A stretch of 64,000 nt of DNA from contig DWVJ01000035.1 of assembly GCA_019120315.1 (NCBI GenBank), positions 27,928 through 91,927 of the forward strand. The letters run 5' to 3'. The notes under the pieces were generated by a model, which saw only the letters and a list, made by a program, of their open reading frames with translations, ran no database searches and was not told where the DNA came from. Positions 45,356-54,680 of this stretch are shown here, in pieces. Source of the stretch: Candidatus Ruminococcus avistercoris. Its GTDB lineage: Bacteria; Bacillota; Clostridia; Lachnospirales; Lachnospiraceae. How positions within the stretch are numbered: position 1 is the first letter of the stretch; each line of letters opens with the position of its first letter. The position numbers and the translations under genes were made by a program.

Positions 45356-46946
45356 GGCGCTGGTTCTGTCACAAATTCGTATTATATTTTCTTCGCTGTT
45401 CCGATCTTCCAATAAAAAGCGAATGAACGCTGCGTTAAAGGTGGGGATCGGCCTGCTTGCCGTTTATGTACTGGGCTGCCTTTTCATGTTGTTTGGCATG
45501 ATCTCTGCAGCCACCTGTCTGCCGCTGCACCAGGCAGGACTGGACTGGTTTTATTTTTCCCTGATGGGAGGGATCAGCATCCTGTTGAATATCGTTGGAG
45601 GAATTTTTGCATCCAAGGCGGTGCTTTTTGATGCCCGGGACAATGAGCTGCTTTTGTCCATGCCCATACCCCCTTTTCTGATTTTAGCGGGAAGGATGCT
45701 GTCGCTTTTATTTCTGGCGTATGTCTGGCAGTTATTTGTGCTGCTTCCAGCCTGCGTGGTATACGGCTGGATGATTGGTTTTTCTCTGGCTGGCGCTGTT
45801 TCCATGGCGGTCGTTTTTCTGCTGCTGCCTCTGATCAGCATGACCATCAACGCGTTCCTTGGATGGATTCTGGCGATGATCAGTGAGAAACTTCCCTTCA
45901 AACATCTGTTTACGCTTTTGCTCTATGTGGGATTTTTTGGCCTTTATTTTTACGGATACAGCAAGATAACCTCCTACATGCAGTGGATGATGGAAAACGG
46001 AAGTTCCATAGCAAATACGGTGAAGCAGACGCTCTTTCCCCTTTACCATATGGGCATGGCGGTGGGAGGAGGGAATTTTACAAGTCTGATTCTCTTTGCA
46101 GTCTGCGCGCTGGCGCCTTTTGGAATTTTGATGGGGATTTTATCCAGAAGCTTCTTCTACCTGACGGCTGACCATAAGGGAAGAAGCAAAAGAACGTATA
46201 AAGAGCGGGATCTGACGTCCAGCGGTGTCAATGCAGCGTTGTTGAAAAAGGAACTGCGCCGTCTGGGAAGTAGTTCCATGTATATGATCAATGCGGCTAC
46301 CGGAACGGTATTCATGCTGATCCTGATGGTCTTTGCCGTGATCCGGCATGATATGCTGATGACGTATCTGGAGATGCTGCCATCCCGGTTTACTCCTTAT
46401 GTGGGCGGCGCTGCGGCTCTGGCGGTGGCATGTCTTGCTTCCTTTAATATTATGTCAGCGCCCAGCATCTCTTTGGAGGGAAAGAATCTGTGGATTGCAA
46501 AAAGTCTTCCGGTAAAGCCGGTGCGGATCCTGATGGCGAAAGTCAACATGCATATCGTGACCGGCAGCGTGCCGGTTTGTGTCACGGCTTTAGTGCTGAA
46601 TATCCTATTGCCTATGGGAACTGCGGCGCGGATTTTAACCTTTTTGCTGCCGCTTTGCTTTAATGCGGCAGTGGGATTTCTGGGAGTTATCATGAATCTG
46701 CGTTTTCCCAGACTGGACTGGACGAACGAAGCCGCTGCGGTGAAGCAGGGAATGGCGCCATTTTTGACGCTGTTTCTGGCAATGTTTTTGATCGGGGCGC
46801 CCACAGCCGGCTACATCTTTCTGGCGCTGGCCGGATTGCCCTGGGAGTTTTTGATGTTTGTCCACTGCATCATCCTGCTGGCTTCCTCCGCAGGTATGTA
46901 CTGTTACCTGAAAGAAGGAGGAAGCCGCCGGTTCATGGAGTTATAG
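45348..46946 (+). CDS. ABC exporter permease subunit
   Basis: A 532-residue membrane protein with about 12 helices in two groups, the partner of the overlapping ATPase gene. The central cytoplasmic stretch is KGRSKRTYKERDLTSSG. Translation starts at ATG 46 bases into an open frame (45348) after GGAGGGAG. I do not recognise a substrate-specific family. It converges with the YjbQ gene with only six bases between stop codons, where a small GGAGAA/TTCTCC dyad (46945-46961) is the sole terminator-like element. Confidence 0.82.
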   Translation: MFKALVLSQIRIIFSSLFRSSNKKRMNAALKVGIGLLAVYVLGCLFMLFGMISAATCLPLHQAGLDWFYFSLMGGISILLNIVGGIFASKAVLFDARDNELLLSMPIPPFLILAGRMLSLLFLAYVWQLFVLLPACVVYGWMIGFSLAGAVSMAVVFLLLPLISMTINAFLGWILAMISEKLPFKHLFTLLLYVGFFGLYFYGYSKITSYMQWMMENGSSIANTVKQTLFPLYHMGMAVGGGNFTSLILFAVCALAPFGILMGILSRSFFYLTADHKGRSKRTYKERDLTSSGVNAALLKKELRRLGSSSMYMINAATGTVFMLILMVFAVIRHDMLMTYLEMLPSRFTPYVGGAAALAVACLASFNIMSAPSISLEGKNLWIAKSLPVKPVRILMAKVNMHIVTGSVPVCVTALVLNILLPMGTAARILTFLLPLCFNAAVGFLGVIMNLRFPRLDWTNEAAAVKQGMAPFLTLFLAMFLIGAPTAGYIFLALAGLPWEFLMFVHCIILLASSAGMYCYLKEGGSRRFMEL

Positions 46947-46952
46947 GAGAAA

Positions 46953-47405
46953 TTATTCTCCCATAACCTGGAATACGATCTCCCGGTGCCGATCCCGGGT
47001 GTCGCATTCCACCAGAGTCAGATTCTGCCAGGGGCCGATGGTGAGTTTTCCATCCACAAAAGGAATGGTGATAAAGGGGGAGAGAATCGCGGATTTAATA
47101 TGACTGGATCCGTTGTCATCATGCCAGGTGTCGTGATGTTTATAATGGATCACCCGTCCTTTTTCGTCCCGGTAGGGAGAAAATACGTCCATGGCTTCCT
47201 TTAAATCCTTCGTCACCATGCCGGGCTCGAATTCCAGAGTGGTCAAAGCGGCGACACCGCCGGTGGTAAAGCCGGTGATGATTCCGGCAGAAATGTGATG
47301 TTTTTCACAGGCCTGTGTGACGGCGTCCTGAAAATCACCGGTGACGTCGATCATGCCCATGTGCGCTTTTGTGTGATAATCTTTTACTTTTGTATATACT
47401 GCCAT
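46953..47405 (-). CDS. YjbQ family protein (UPF0047), second copy
   Basis: A 150-residue YjbQ family protein with DVTGDFQDAVTQA, HHDTWHDDNGSSHIKSAIL and GKLTIGPWQNLTLVECD, matching the motifs of the copy at 22.6 kb but clearly diverged from it (different N-terminus and linker). It has a good site, GGAGGTG, before ATG 47405. It is divergent from the aminopeptidase P gene, with 87 bases between. Function unsettled for the family. Confidence 0.88.
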   Translation of the reverse strand: MAVYTKVKDYHTKAHMGMIDVTGDFQDAVTQACEKHHISAGIITGFTTGGVAALTTLEFEPGMVTKDLKEAMDVFSPYRDEKGRVIHYKHHDTWHDDNGSSHIKSAILSPFITIPFVDGKLTIGPWQNLTLVECDTRDRHREIVFQVMGE

Positions 47406-47492
47406 AGAAAAGCACCTCCAAATTTTAATATAAGATTACGAGGAAAGTATACCACAGAAAGGGCAAAAAGCAAAAGAAGGAGGAGGAAAATT

Positions 47493-49283
47493 GTGATAAA
47501 AGACAGGTTGGACTCGCTGCGGCGGGTCATGAAAGAAAAGAAAATCGATTATTATCTGGTGCCGACGGAGGATCCCCATGGATCGGAGTATGTGGGAGAA
47601 TACTATAAATGCAGAGAGTATCTCACCGGTTTTACAGGCTCTGCCGGCACGGCGCTGATCTGGCAGGAAGGGGCCGGACTGTGGACGGACGCCAGGTATC
47701 ATATCCAGGCAGACCGCCAGCTTTGCGGAAGCGGCGTCACGCTGTTCAAGGAGGGTGAGGAAAAGGTACCTAGCCTTTACCAGTTTTTGGAAAAAAATTT
47801 GCAGGAAGGGCAATGTCTGGCGGCGGACGGTTCACTTATCAGCGCAGAGGCGGCGCAAAGGCTGCAGGAAATTGCCGCTGCAAAGGGAGCTTTGCTGAAA
47901 AGCTGCGATGATCTGACAAAAGAGATCTGGACAGACCGGCCGGACAGATCCGCCGAAGCGATCACCCTTCTCTCACCAGAGAGTTCCGGAAAGAGCACAG
48001 GAGAAAAGCTGACGGTGATCCGCAGGAGAATGGAAGAAAAGGGTGCGGATCTGCTTCTTCTTTCTTCCCTGGATGAGATCGGCTGGCTTTTTAATATCCG
48101 CGGCAAAGATATCCCCATGTCTTTGCTGGCGCTGGCTTATGGTGTAGTGGAAAGGGAGAGCGCGGTTCTCTATCTGCAAAAAAGGATCTGGAATGAACAG
48201 CTGCTTGCCTGGGCTGCAAAAAATCAGATTGAGGTTGACGATTATGATATGATCTATCTTGATTTGTCCCGCAGGGCACAGGGGAAACGCGTCTGGGCCG
48301 ACCGGGAGCGGGTGAACTGGAAACTTTTCACCCTACTGCAAAAGGCAGAAGGGGTCATCGATGAGATTTCGCCGGTGGAGATGGAAAAAGCGATAAAAAA
48401 TGAAACGGAACAGAAGAATTTCCGCAGAGCCCATGAAAAAGACGCTGCGGCAGTGATCCGTTTTCTGTTCTGGCTGAAAACCCACGTGGGAAAAGAAGAT
48501 ATCACGGAGATCCGTGCGGCGCAAAAGCTGGAGGAGTTTCGCCGGGAATGGGACAGCTACCTGCTGCCAAGCTTTGAGCCGATTGTGGCTTATGGAGAGC
48601 ATGCAGCCATCGTTCACTACAGCGCCGATACCAGCAGCGACTGTCTGCTGAGACCGGAAGGTTTCCTTTTGATGGACACCGGAGGACAGTACCGGGAAGG
48701 AACGACGGATATTACCAGAACGGTCGCTCTGGGGCCTTTGACGAGACGGCAGAAAGAAGGTTACACCAGAGTGCTGATGGGGAATTTAAGGCTGGCCGGT
48801 CTTACCTTTCCTTACGGCTGCAGCGGGGAAAATCTGGATCTGGCCGCCCGCAGCGCCCTTTGGGAGGAAGGACTTGACTTTTTCCACGGCACCGGCCACG
48901 GCGTCGGTTATCTGATGAATGTACATGAAGGACCCCAGGCCATCCGCTGGCGTCACAGAAAAGGAAGTTTTGTGACGGCTCTGGAGCCGGGGATGGTGAT
49001 ATCCGATGAGCCTGGCCTTTACCTGGAAGGAGAGTACGGGATCCGGCTGGAGAATCTGCTGCTTTGCCGGGAAAAGGAAAAAACTTCTTTTGGACGATTT
49101 CTTGCCTGGGAGGTGTTGACACTGGTTCCCTTTGATCGAGAAGCGATCCTGCCGGAGATTATGGAAAAAAGAGATGTCCGACTGCTGAATGATTATCATA
49201 GTACAGTGAGAAGGAAAATGCTTCCTTTGATGAAAACAAAAGCAGAAAAAGACTGGCTTTTGGAAGCGACTGAGCCGCTTTGA
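47493..49283 (+). CDS. Xaa-Pro aminopeptidase, three-domain M24B type
   Basis: Cytoplasmic aminopeptidase P of 596 residues, which removes an N-terminal residue before proline. Its length matches the three-domain form (two creatinase-like N-terminal domains plus catalytic domain), not the short E. coli PepP. Metal ligands are seen in LMDTGGQYREGTTDITRT, HGTGHGVGYLMNVHEGP, EPGMVISDEPG and YGIRLENLL. The start is GTG 47493 after AAGGAGGAGG; a longer open frame overlaps the divergent YjbQ gene and is rejected. It ends at a strong terminator. Confidence 0.93.
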   Translation: MIKDRLDSLRRVMKEKKIDYYLVPTEDPHGSEYVGEYYKCREYLTGFTGSAGTALIWQEGAGLWTDARYHIQADRQLCGSGVTLFKEGEEKVPSLYQFLEKNLQEGQCLAADGSLISAEAAQRLQEIAAAKGALLKSCDDLTKEIWTDRPDRSAEAITLLSPESSGKSTGEKLTVIRRRMEEKGADLLLLSSLDEIGWLFNIRGKDIPMSLLALAYGVVERESAVLYLQKRIWNEQLLAWAAKNQIEVDDYDMIYLDLSRRAQGKRVWADRERVNWKLFTLLQKAEGVIDEISPVEMEKAIKNETEQKNFRRAHEKDAAAVIRFLFWLKTHVGKEDITEIRAAQKLEEFRREWDSYLLPSFEPIVAYGEHAAIVHYSADTSSDCLLRPEGFLLMDTGGQYREGTTDITRTVALGPLTRRQKEGYTRVLMGNLRLAGLTFPYGCSGENLDLAARSALWEEGLDFFHGTGHGVGYLMNVHEGPQAIRWRHRKGSFVTALEPGMVISDEPGLYLEGEYGIRLENLLLCREKEKTSFGRFLAWEVLTLVPFDREAILPEIMEKRDVRLLNDYHSTVRRKMLPLMKTKAEKDWLLEATEPL

Positions 49284-49299
49284 GGGATAAGAAACTGAA

Positions 49300-49346
49300 C
49301 GGATGAGACTGCGCGCCGATAGGCGCGGCAGCCTCATCCGTTTTTT
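49300..49346. terminator. Bidirectional terminator between aminopeptidase P and DegV genes
   Basis: CGGATGAG-ctgcGCGCC-type arm pairs with GGCGCGGCAGCCTCATCCG around GATA, followed by six T. The DegV stop codon (TAA, minus strand) begins inside the T run. Confidence 0.88.
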
Positions 49347-50202
49347 AATCCGTCAGGAAAAGGACGCCCAGTGTATTGGGGCCGCAGTGGGCGGAGATAG
49401 TACAGCTGGCTTTGGTGATATGGATTTCAGAAAAATCGCCGTTTTCCAGGATCGTATTTCGCACATCTTCGATCAATGACGGATCGATACCGGAATGAGT
49501 GATGAAGATATGATCTTTGCGGATATGGTCGTATTTTTCCAGCTGATCTTTCGTATAACGCACCAGAACGCGGGACAGCTTTCCGCGGTATTTTTTGCCC
49601 ACGCTCATGGCGCCGGTGCGGTTGTCCACTTCGATACAGGGTTTCAGACTGAGGATGCCGGCTCCAAGAGCCACGACGGAGGAACACCGCCCTCCTGCAT
49701 GCATGAAATCCAGGGTATCCAGGATAAAGCTGGCATGGCAGCGGGTGCGCAGTTCTTTGATGTGGGTGACGATCTCCAGGGCAGAACAGCCGCGCTCGAT
49801 CATATCTGCCGCGGCGATGACCTGTAGAGCAATGCCTGTGGAAAGATTCTGACTGTCGATGGGATAGACCCCTTTCAGTTCCCGGGCCGCCAGAAGACAG
49901 TTCTGGTGAGCGCTGGAAAGAGCGCCGCCCAGATTCAGATGGATCACTTCATATCCCTGATCGGTAAACTGGCGGAAATACTCCACATATTCCGCCGCGT
50001 TGATGGCGGCAGTCTGAGGGAGAGAATGGTCTTTATAGTAGGCGCGGTAGATTTCCTCCGTGGAAATATCCACGTTGTCCTGATATTCCTTTCCATTGAG
50101 GATAATGTGAAACGGGTAATAATGGACCTGGTATCTGCTTTTTAGTTCCTCGCCCAGATCACAGGTGCTGTCGGCGCTGAGAATGATTTTACTGTTTGGC
50201 AT
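49345..50202 (-). CDS. DegV family fatty-acid-binding protein (FakB type)
   Basis: A 285-residue DegV protein. Such proteins hold a fatty acid for phosphorylation by the kinase FakA, which is not encoded here. It shows the N-terminal STCDLG segment, LNLGGALSSAHQN lipid-phosphate loop, and the C-terminal HSGIDPSL and AHCGPNTLGVLFL. ATG 50202 follows GGAAG. The gene is divergent from mgtE and their promoters overlap at the -35 boxes. Confidence 0.92.
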   Translation of the reverse strand: MPNSKIILSADSTCDLGEELKSRYQVHYYPFHIILNGKEYQDNVDISTEEIYRAYYKDHSLPQTAAINAAEYVEYFRQFTDQGYEVIHLNLGGALSSAHQNCLLAARELKGVYPIDSQNLSTGIALQVIAAADMIERGCSALEIVTHIKELRTRCHASFILDTLDFMHAGGRCSSVVALGAGILSLKPCIEVDNRTGAMSVGKKYRGKLSRVLVRYTKDQLEKYDHIRKDHIFITHSGIDPSLIEDVRNTILENGDFSEIHITKASCTISAHCGPNTLGVLFLTD

Positions 50203-50248
50203 AGGATACTTCCTTCTTTCTATATACTTTTTCTGTCATCTTATGTCC

Positions 50249-50277
50249 AGTATAACATGAGAAATATTTGTTGACAA
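50249..50277 (-). promoter_or_regulatory. Promoter of degV
   Basis: On the minus strand TTGTCA (50277-50272) and TATACT (50254-50249) have 17-base spacing. The -35 box shares five bases with the mgtE -35 box on the other strand. Confidence 0.7.
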
Positions 50278-50299
50278 ACACGGAATCAGAGGGTATGGT
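50271..50299 (+). promoter_or_regulatory. Promoter of the mgtE-polA operon
   Basis: TTGACA (50271-50276) and TATGGT (50294-50299) have 17-base spacing, 41 bases before the TTG start codon. The leader is too short for a magnesium riboswitch. Confidence 0.65.
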
Positions 50300-50339
50300 A
50301 ATCATAGGTTTGAAGCGGAAGAAGGAGAGGTGAGGTACA

Positions 50340-51671
50340 TTGAAGGAAAAAATTATACGGCTTCTGGAAGAAAAAAAACTGGGAGAGCTGCGGGAGGAGC
50401 TGCAGCGGATTAATCCAGCCGACCTGGCGATTCTGCTGGAAGACCTGGACGAAAAGGAGAGACTGCTGGTGTACCGGCTGCTGCCAAAGGAACTGGCGGC
50501 GGATACGTTTTCTTTTATGGACAGCGATATGCAGGAGGGCCTGATCAATGGCTTTACGGACCGTGAACTTCGGGAAGTCCTGGATCAGACCTTCGTGGAT
50601 GATACCGTCGATATGATTGAAGAGATGCCTGCCAATGTGATCAGCCGTATTCTGCGCAGTGCGGATGCGGAGACACGGGAAGCGATCAATCAGATTTTAA
50701 ATTATCCCAAAGACAGCGCCGGCAGCATTATGACTATCGAGTATGTCAAGCTGTCCCGTTATCTGTCTGTGGCCGACGCCATTTCACGGATCCGTCGTGT
50801 CGGTATGGATAAGGAGACGATTTACACCTGCTATGTGACAGAGTACCGTAAGCTGATCGGTCTGGTCACGGTGAAGGATCTTCTTCTGGCAGAGGACGAT
50901 CAGCTGGTGGGCGATATCATGGAGACAAACGTCATCATGGTTCATACCCATGACGATAAAGAAGATGTGGCGAAACAGATGAGTAAGTATGATTTCATGG
51001 CCATGCCGGTGGTGGACGATGAAAACCGGCTGGTTGGGATCGTCACTTTCGACGATGCCATCGATGTCCTGCAGGACGAGACTACGGAGGACTTCTCCAA
51101 ACTGGCCGCTGTGGCGCCCAACGAGGATTCTTATTTTAAGACTTCTGTACTGAAGCATGCCAGAAGCCGTATCGGCTGGCTGCTGGTGCTGATGCTTTCC
51201 GCCACCGTGTCCGGAGCGGTGCTCAGCTATTACGAGGCGGCTTTTCAGGCGGTTCCTCTTTTGGTATCGTTTATTCCTATGCTGATGGGTATCGGCGGCA
51301 ACTGCGGCTCCCAGACTTCCACGCTGGTGATTCGCGGATTGGCGCTGGATGAGATACACATCCGGGATTTCTTCCGGATTATATGGAAAGAATTTCGCAT
51401 CGCGCTGATTGTCAGTCTGGCGCTGGCCGTTGTGAACGGTCTGCGGATTCAGTTGACGTACCATGATCTGACCATCTCGCTGGTTGTGGCATTTTCCATG
51501 ATTGGAATCGTGATTCTGGGCAAACTGGTAGGAGGGATGCTCCCCATCATTGCTAAAAGTCTGAAGCTGGACCCGGCTTTGATGGCCACACCGCTGATTA
51601 CCACCATTTTGGACACCTGCTCGATCCTGATTTATTTCGGGATTGCCACCCACATGCTTTCCCTGGCGTAG
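50340..51671 (+). CDS. mgtE: Magnesium transporter MgtE
   Basis: Homodimeric magnesium channel of the inner membrane, 443 residues. The N-terminal MgtE_N helical domain (about 1-125) with NPADLAILLEDL is followed by a CBS pair (about 130-255), which closes the channel when magnesium is high, and five membrane helices, including LMGIGGNCGSQTSTLVIRGLAL and KLVGGMLPIIAKSLKLDPALM. The start is TTG 50340 after GGAGAGGTGAGG. It is the first gene of a run of seven plus-strand genes with short gaps. Confidence 0.94.
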   Translation: MKEKIIRLLEEKKLGELREELQRINPADLAILLEDLDEKERLLVYRLLPKELAADTFSFMDSDMQEGLINGFTDRELREVLDQTFVDDTVDMIEEMPANVISRILRSADAETREAINQILNYPKDSAGSIMTIEYVKLSRYLSVADAISRIRRVGMDKETIYTCYVTEYRKLIGLVTVKDLLLAEDDQLVGDIMETNVIMVHTHDDKEDVAKQMSKYDFMAMPVVDDENRLVGIVTFDDAIDVLQDETTEDFSKLAAVAPNEDSYFKTSVLKHARSRIGWLLVLMLSATVSGAVLSYYEAAFQAVPLLVSFIPMLMGIGGNCGSQTSTLVIRGLALDEIHIRDFFRIIWKEFRIALIVSLALAVVNGLRIQLTYHDLTISLVVAFSMIGIVILGKLVGGMLPIIAKSLKLDPALMATPLITTILDTCSILIYFGIATHMLSLA

Positions 51672-51686
51672 GAGGATTGAAAATAT

Positions 51687-52019
51687 ATGAATTGTCAAAA
51701 AGCACAGGACTGTATGCGGCAGTATCTGGACGGCAGCATATCGGACCATGACCTGGAAGAGTTTATAAAACATATCAAAAGCTGTCCGGCGTGCTACGGA
51801 GATCTGGAAATCTATTACGTCATGGATATGGCGCAGAATTATTTAAAAGATGAAAGCGAAGAATCCTACAATATCTGTCAGCTCCTGGAAACGGATATGC
51901 AAAACAAGCTGGTCAAAATGCATCGGAAAAGACGGCTGCGCCATGTACTGCTGGGGGCCTTCATAATCTTTGCAGGAGTGATCGGCTGGACGATATTTTT
52001 GCTGGCAGGATATCTGTGA
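51687..52019 (+). CDS. Zinc-finger membrane protein, anti-sigma-factor-like
   Basis: A 110-residue protein with an N-terminal zf-HC2-like pattern (CMRQYLDG...EEFIKHIKSCPACYGDLE, i.e. H-x3-C-x2-C) and one C-terminal membrane helix (about 86-107). This layout is typical of anti-sigma factors, but no sigma factor gene is beside it. It lies 15 bases after mgtE and 27 before polA. A role as membrane-bound regulator is inferred. Confidence 0.75.
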   Translation: MNCQKAQDCMRQYLDGSISDHDLEEFIKHIKSCPACYGDLEIYYVMDMAQNYLKDESEESYNICQLLETDMQNKLVKMHRKRRLRHVLLGAFIIFAGVIGWTIFLLAGYL

Positions 52020-52046
52020 TATATGACGACAGGAAAGGAGAAAAAG

Positions 52047-54680
52047 ATGGAGAAGACGGTTCTGATAGACGGACACAGCATCATTCACCGGGCTTTCTAC
52101 GGCATTCCCGATCTGACTAACTCAGAGGGGCTGCACACCAACGCCGTATACGGTTTTTTAAATATCTTATTCAAAGTCCTGGAGGAAGAACAGCCGGATT
52201 ATCTGACGGTGGCTTTTGACCTGGCTGCGCCCACATTCCGCCATCTTCAGTATGAAGCCTATAAAGGTACGAGAAAGCCCATGCCCCAGGAGTTAAGAGA
52301 GCAGGTTCCTCTGCTGCAAGAAGTACTGGATGCCATGGGGATCCTCATGGTATCAAAGGAAGGCTACGAGGCGGACGATATGCTGGGGACAACGGCGAGG
52401 ATTGCCCGGGAACGGGGGATGGAAGTGACCATCGTATCGGGGGACCGGGATCTGTTGCAGCTGGCGGAGGATCATGTCAAAATCCGGATACCGAAAACAA
52501 AAGGCGGAAAAACCATTACAGAAGATTATTATGCAGCGGACGTTATGGAAAAATATCAGGTGACTCCGCTGCAGTTTATTGATGTCAAAGGCCTGATGGG
52601 AGACGCTTCGGATAACATTCCAGGCCTTCCCGGGGTGGGAGAAAAAACAGCTACCAGGCTGATCAAAGAGTATGGGAGCATAGAAAATGCTCACGATCAT
52701 CTGGAAGAGATCAAACCGAACAAAGCCAGAGAAGCGCTGCGGGAATATTACGATCAGGCGCTTATGAGCAGGGAGCTGGCCGCCATAAAGACGGACTGTC
52801 CCCTGGAATATGATTGGGAGAAAGCAAAGATCGGGGATTTGTTCAATGAAAAAGCCAGACAGCTGTTTTTGCGTCTGGAATTTAAAAATCTTCTGGCGCG
52901 CTTTTTCGCCCAATCTCCGGCTCCAGCCGTAGAGGAATTTTTTTTCTGCGTGGAGGACATGCAAGGGGCGAGGAGGATCTGTCAGGAAGCGGCAAGCGCT
53001 GAAAGCTGCGGGCTGTCTGTGGTGGAGCAGCAGGGAGAGATTTTCGGCCTGTCGGTAGCCTGGTCGGATAAGGAGATCTACTACCTGCCGGCTGGGGGAC
53101 AGCTTTCGGATTCTTATCTGAGAGAGTGGATCCGGCAGCTGATGGAAGAAAGCAGGGCGGTATCTGTCCTGAACCTGAAATCCATCCTCTCTGTGGTTGA
53201 GACAGAAAAAAAGAGCGGCATTTTTGATGTGCAGATTGCCGCCTACCTGGATAATCCGCTGAAATCATCTTATCCCTATGAAGATATTGCCAGGGAGTAT
53301 CTGTCCCAGACCTTCCCCTCACAGGCGGAACTGTTGGGGAAGACGGGAATTGCAAAGGCGGCAGAGGAGCAGGCGGAACAGCTGACGCGTATGGCCTGTT
53401 ATATGAGTTATACGGCGTATGCCGCGCGCGGGCCGCTGCTTTTGGTACTGGAAGAAAAGCAGATGCGGCAGCTGTATGAGGATATCGAATTGCCGCTGGT
53501 TTATGTGCTCCATGATATGGAAAAAGAAGGGATCCGGGTAAAAAGGGAAGAACTGGCACGGTATGGAGAAAAGCTGCAGGTGCGGATCGAGGAACTGGAA
53601 AAAATCATCTATGACCGGGCGGGAGAGAAGTTTAATATCAATTCTCCCAAGCAGCTGGGCGTTATCCTTTTTGAAAAAATGGGACTTCCCGGCGGAAAAA
53701 AGACGAAAACGGGATATTCTACCGCGGCGGATGTACTGGAAAAGCTGGCGCCGGATCATGCGATCGTATCCGACATTCTGGAATACCGTCAGCTGACTAA
53801 GCTGAAATCCACCTATGCGGACGGACTGGCCGGCTATATCGGCGAGGACGGAAGGATCCATTCCAGCTTCAATCAGACCATCACAGCTACGGGGAGGATC
53901 AGCAGTACGGAGCCAAATCTGCAGAATATTCCCATCCGCATGGAACTGGGAAGGCTGATCCGCAAGGTGTTTGTGCCGGAGGAGGGCTGTGTATTTCTGG
54001 ACGCGGACTATTCCCAGATCGAGCTTAGAGTGCTGGCGCACTGCTCCGGGGATGAGCGTTTGATCCAGGCTTACCGGGAGGAAAAAGACATCCACCGCAT
54101 TACGGCTTCCCAGGTGTTCCATATTCCCTTTGATCAGGTGACGGATCTGCAGAGGAGAAATGCCAAGGCGGTAAACTTCGGCATCGTCTACGGCATCAGT
54201 TCCTTTGGATTGAGCCAGGATCTTAGCATCACCAGAAAAGAAGCTGCGGACTATATTGAAAGATATTTTGAAACGTATCCCGGTGTGAAACAGTTTCTGG
54301 ACGGTCTGGTGTCGGACGCGAAGGAAAAGGGATATGCCAAAACACTCTTTGGCCGCCGCCGTCCTATGCCGGAGCTTTCTTCCGGAAACTTTATGCAGCG
54401 ATCCTTTGGGGAACGGGTGGCCATGAACGCTCCCATCCAGGGAACGGCGGCGGACATTATCAAAATTGCCATGATCCGCGTTCATGACCGTCTGGAAAAA
54501 GAACAGATGAAGTCCCGGCTGATCCTGCAGGTACACGATGAACTGCTGGTGGAAGCCAGGAAAGAAGAGGCAGAAAAAGCGGCGGCCATCCTGCGGGAGG
54601 AAATGATGCATGCGGCGGAGCTGTCCGTGCCGCTGGAGGTGGATATGCACCAGGGAGAAAGCTGGTACGAGGCGAAATAG
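52047..54680 (+). CDS. polA: DNA polymerase I
   Basis: Repair and Okazaki-fragment polymerase, 877 residues. The 5-prime nuclease domain (about 1-290) has LIDGHSIIHRAFYG, EADDMLGT and the helix-hairpin-helix GLPGVGEKTA. The polymerase domain has motif A DADYSQIEL (D652), motif B RRNAKAVNFGIVYG and motif C VHDELLVE (D831). The central 3-prime exonuclease domain lacks the DxE motif (SVVEQQGEIFGLSV at that place), so proofreading is predicted to be absent, as in many Firmicutes. ATG 52047 follows AAAGGAG. coaE starts immediately after the stop. Confidence 0.96.
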   Translation: MEKTVLIDGHSIIHRAFYGIPDLTNSEGLHTNAVYGFLNILFKVLEEEQPDYLTVAFDLAAPTFRHLQYEAYKGTRKPMPQELREQVPLLQEVLDAMGILMVSKEGYEADDMLGTTARIARERGMEVTIVSGDRDLLQLAEDHVKIRIPKTKGGKTITEDYYAADVMEKYQVTPLQFIDVKGLMGDASDNIPGLPGVGEKTATRLIKEYGSIENAHDHLEEIKPNKAREALREYYDQALMSRELAAIKTDCPLEYDWEKAKIGDLFNEKARQLFLRLEFKNLLARFFAQSPAPAVEEFFFCVEDMQGARRICQEAASAESCGLSVVEQQGEIFGLSVAWSDKEIYYLPAGGQLSDSYLREWIRQLMEESRAVSVLNLKSILSVVETEKKSGIFDVQIAAYLDNPLKSSYPYEDIAREYLSQTFPSQAELLGKTGIAKAAEEQAEQLTRMACYMSYTAYAARGPLLLVLEEKQMRQLYEDIELPLVYVLHDMEKEGIRVKREELARYGEKLQVRIEELEKIIYDRAGEKFNINSPKQLGVILFEKMGLPGGKKTKTGYSTAADVLEKLAPDHAIVSDILEYRQLTKLKSTYADGLAGYIGEDGRIHSSFNQTITATGRISSTEPNLQNIPIRMELGRLIRKVFVPEEGCVFLDADYSQIELRVLAHCSGDERLIQAYREEKDIHRITASQVFHIPFDQVTDLQRRNAKAVNFGIVYGISSFGLSQDLSITRKEAADYIERYFETYPGVKQFLDGLVSDAKEKGYAKTLFGRRRPMPELSSGNFMQRSFGERVAMNAPIQGTAADIIKIAMIRVHDRLEKEQMKSRLILQVHDELLVEARKEEAEKAAAILREEMMHAAELSVPLEVDMHQGESWYEAK

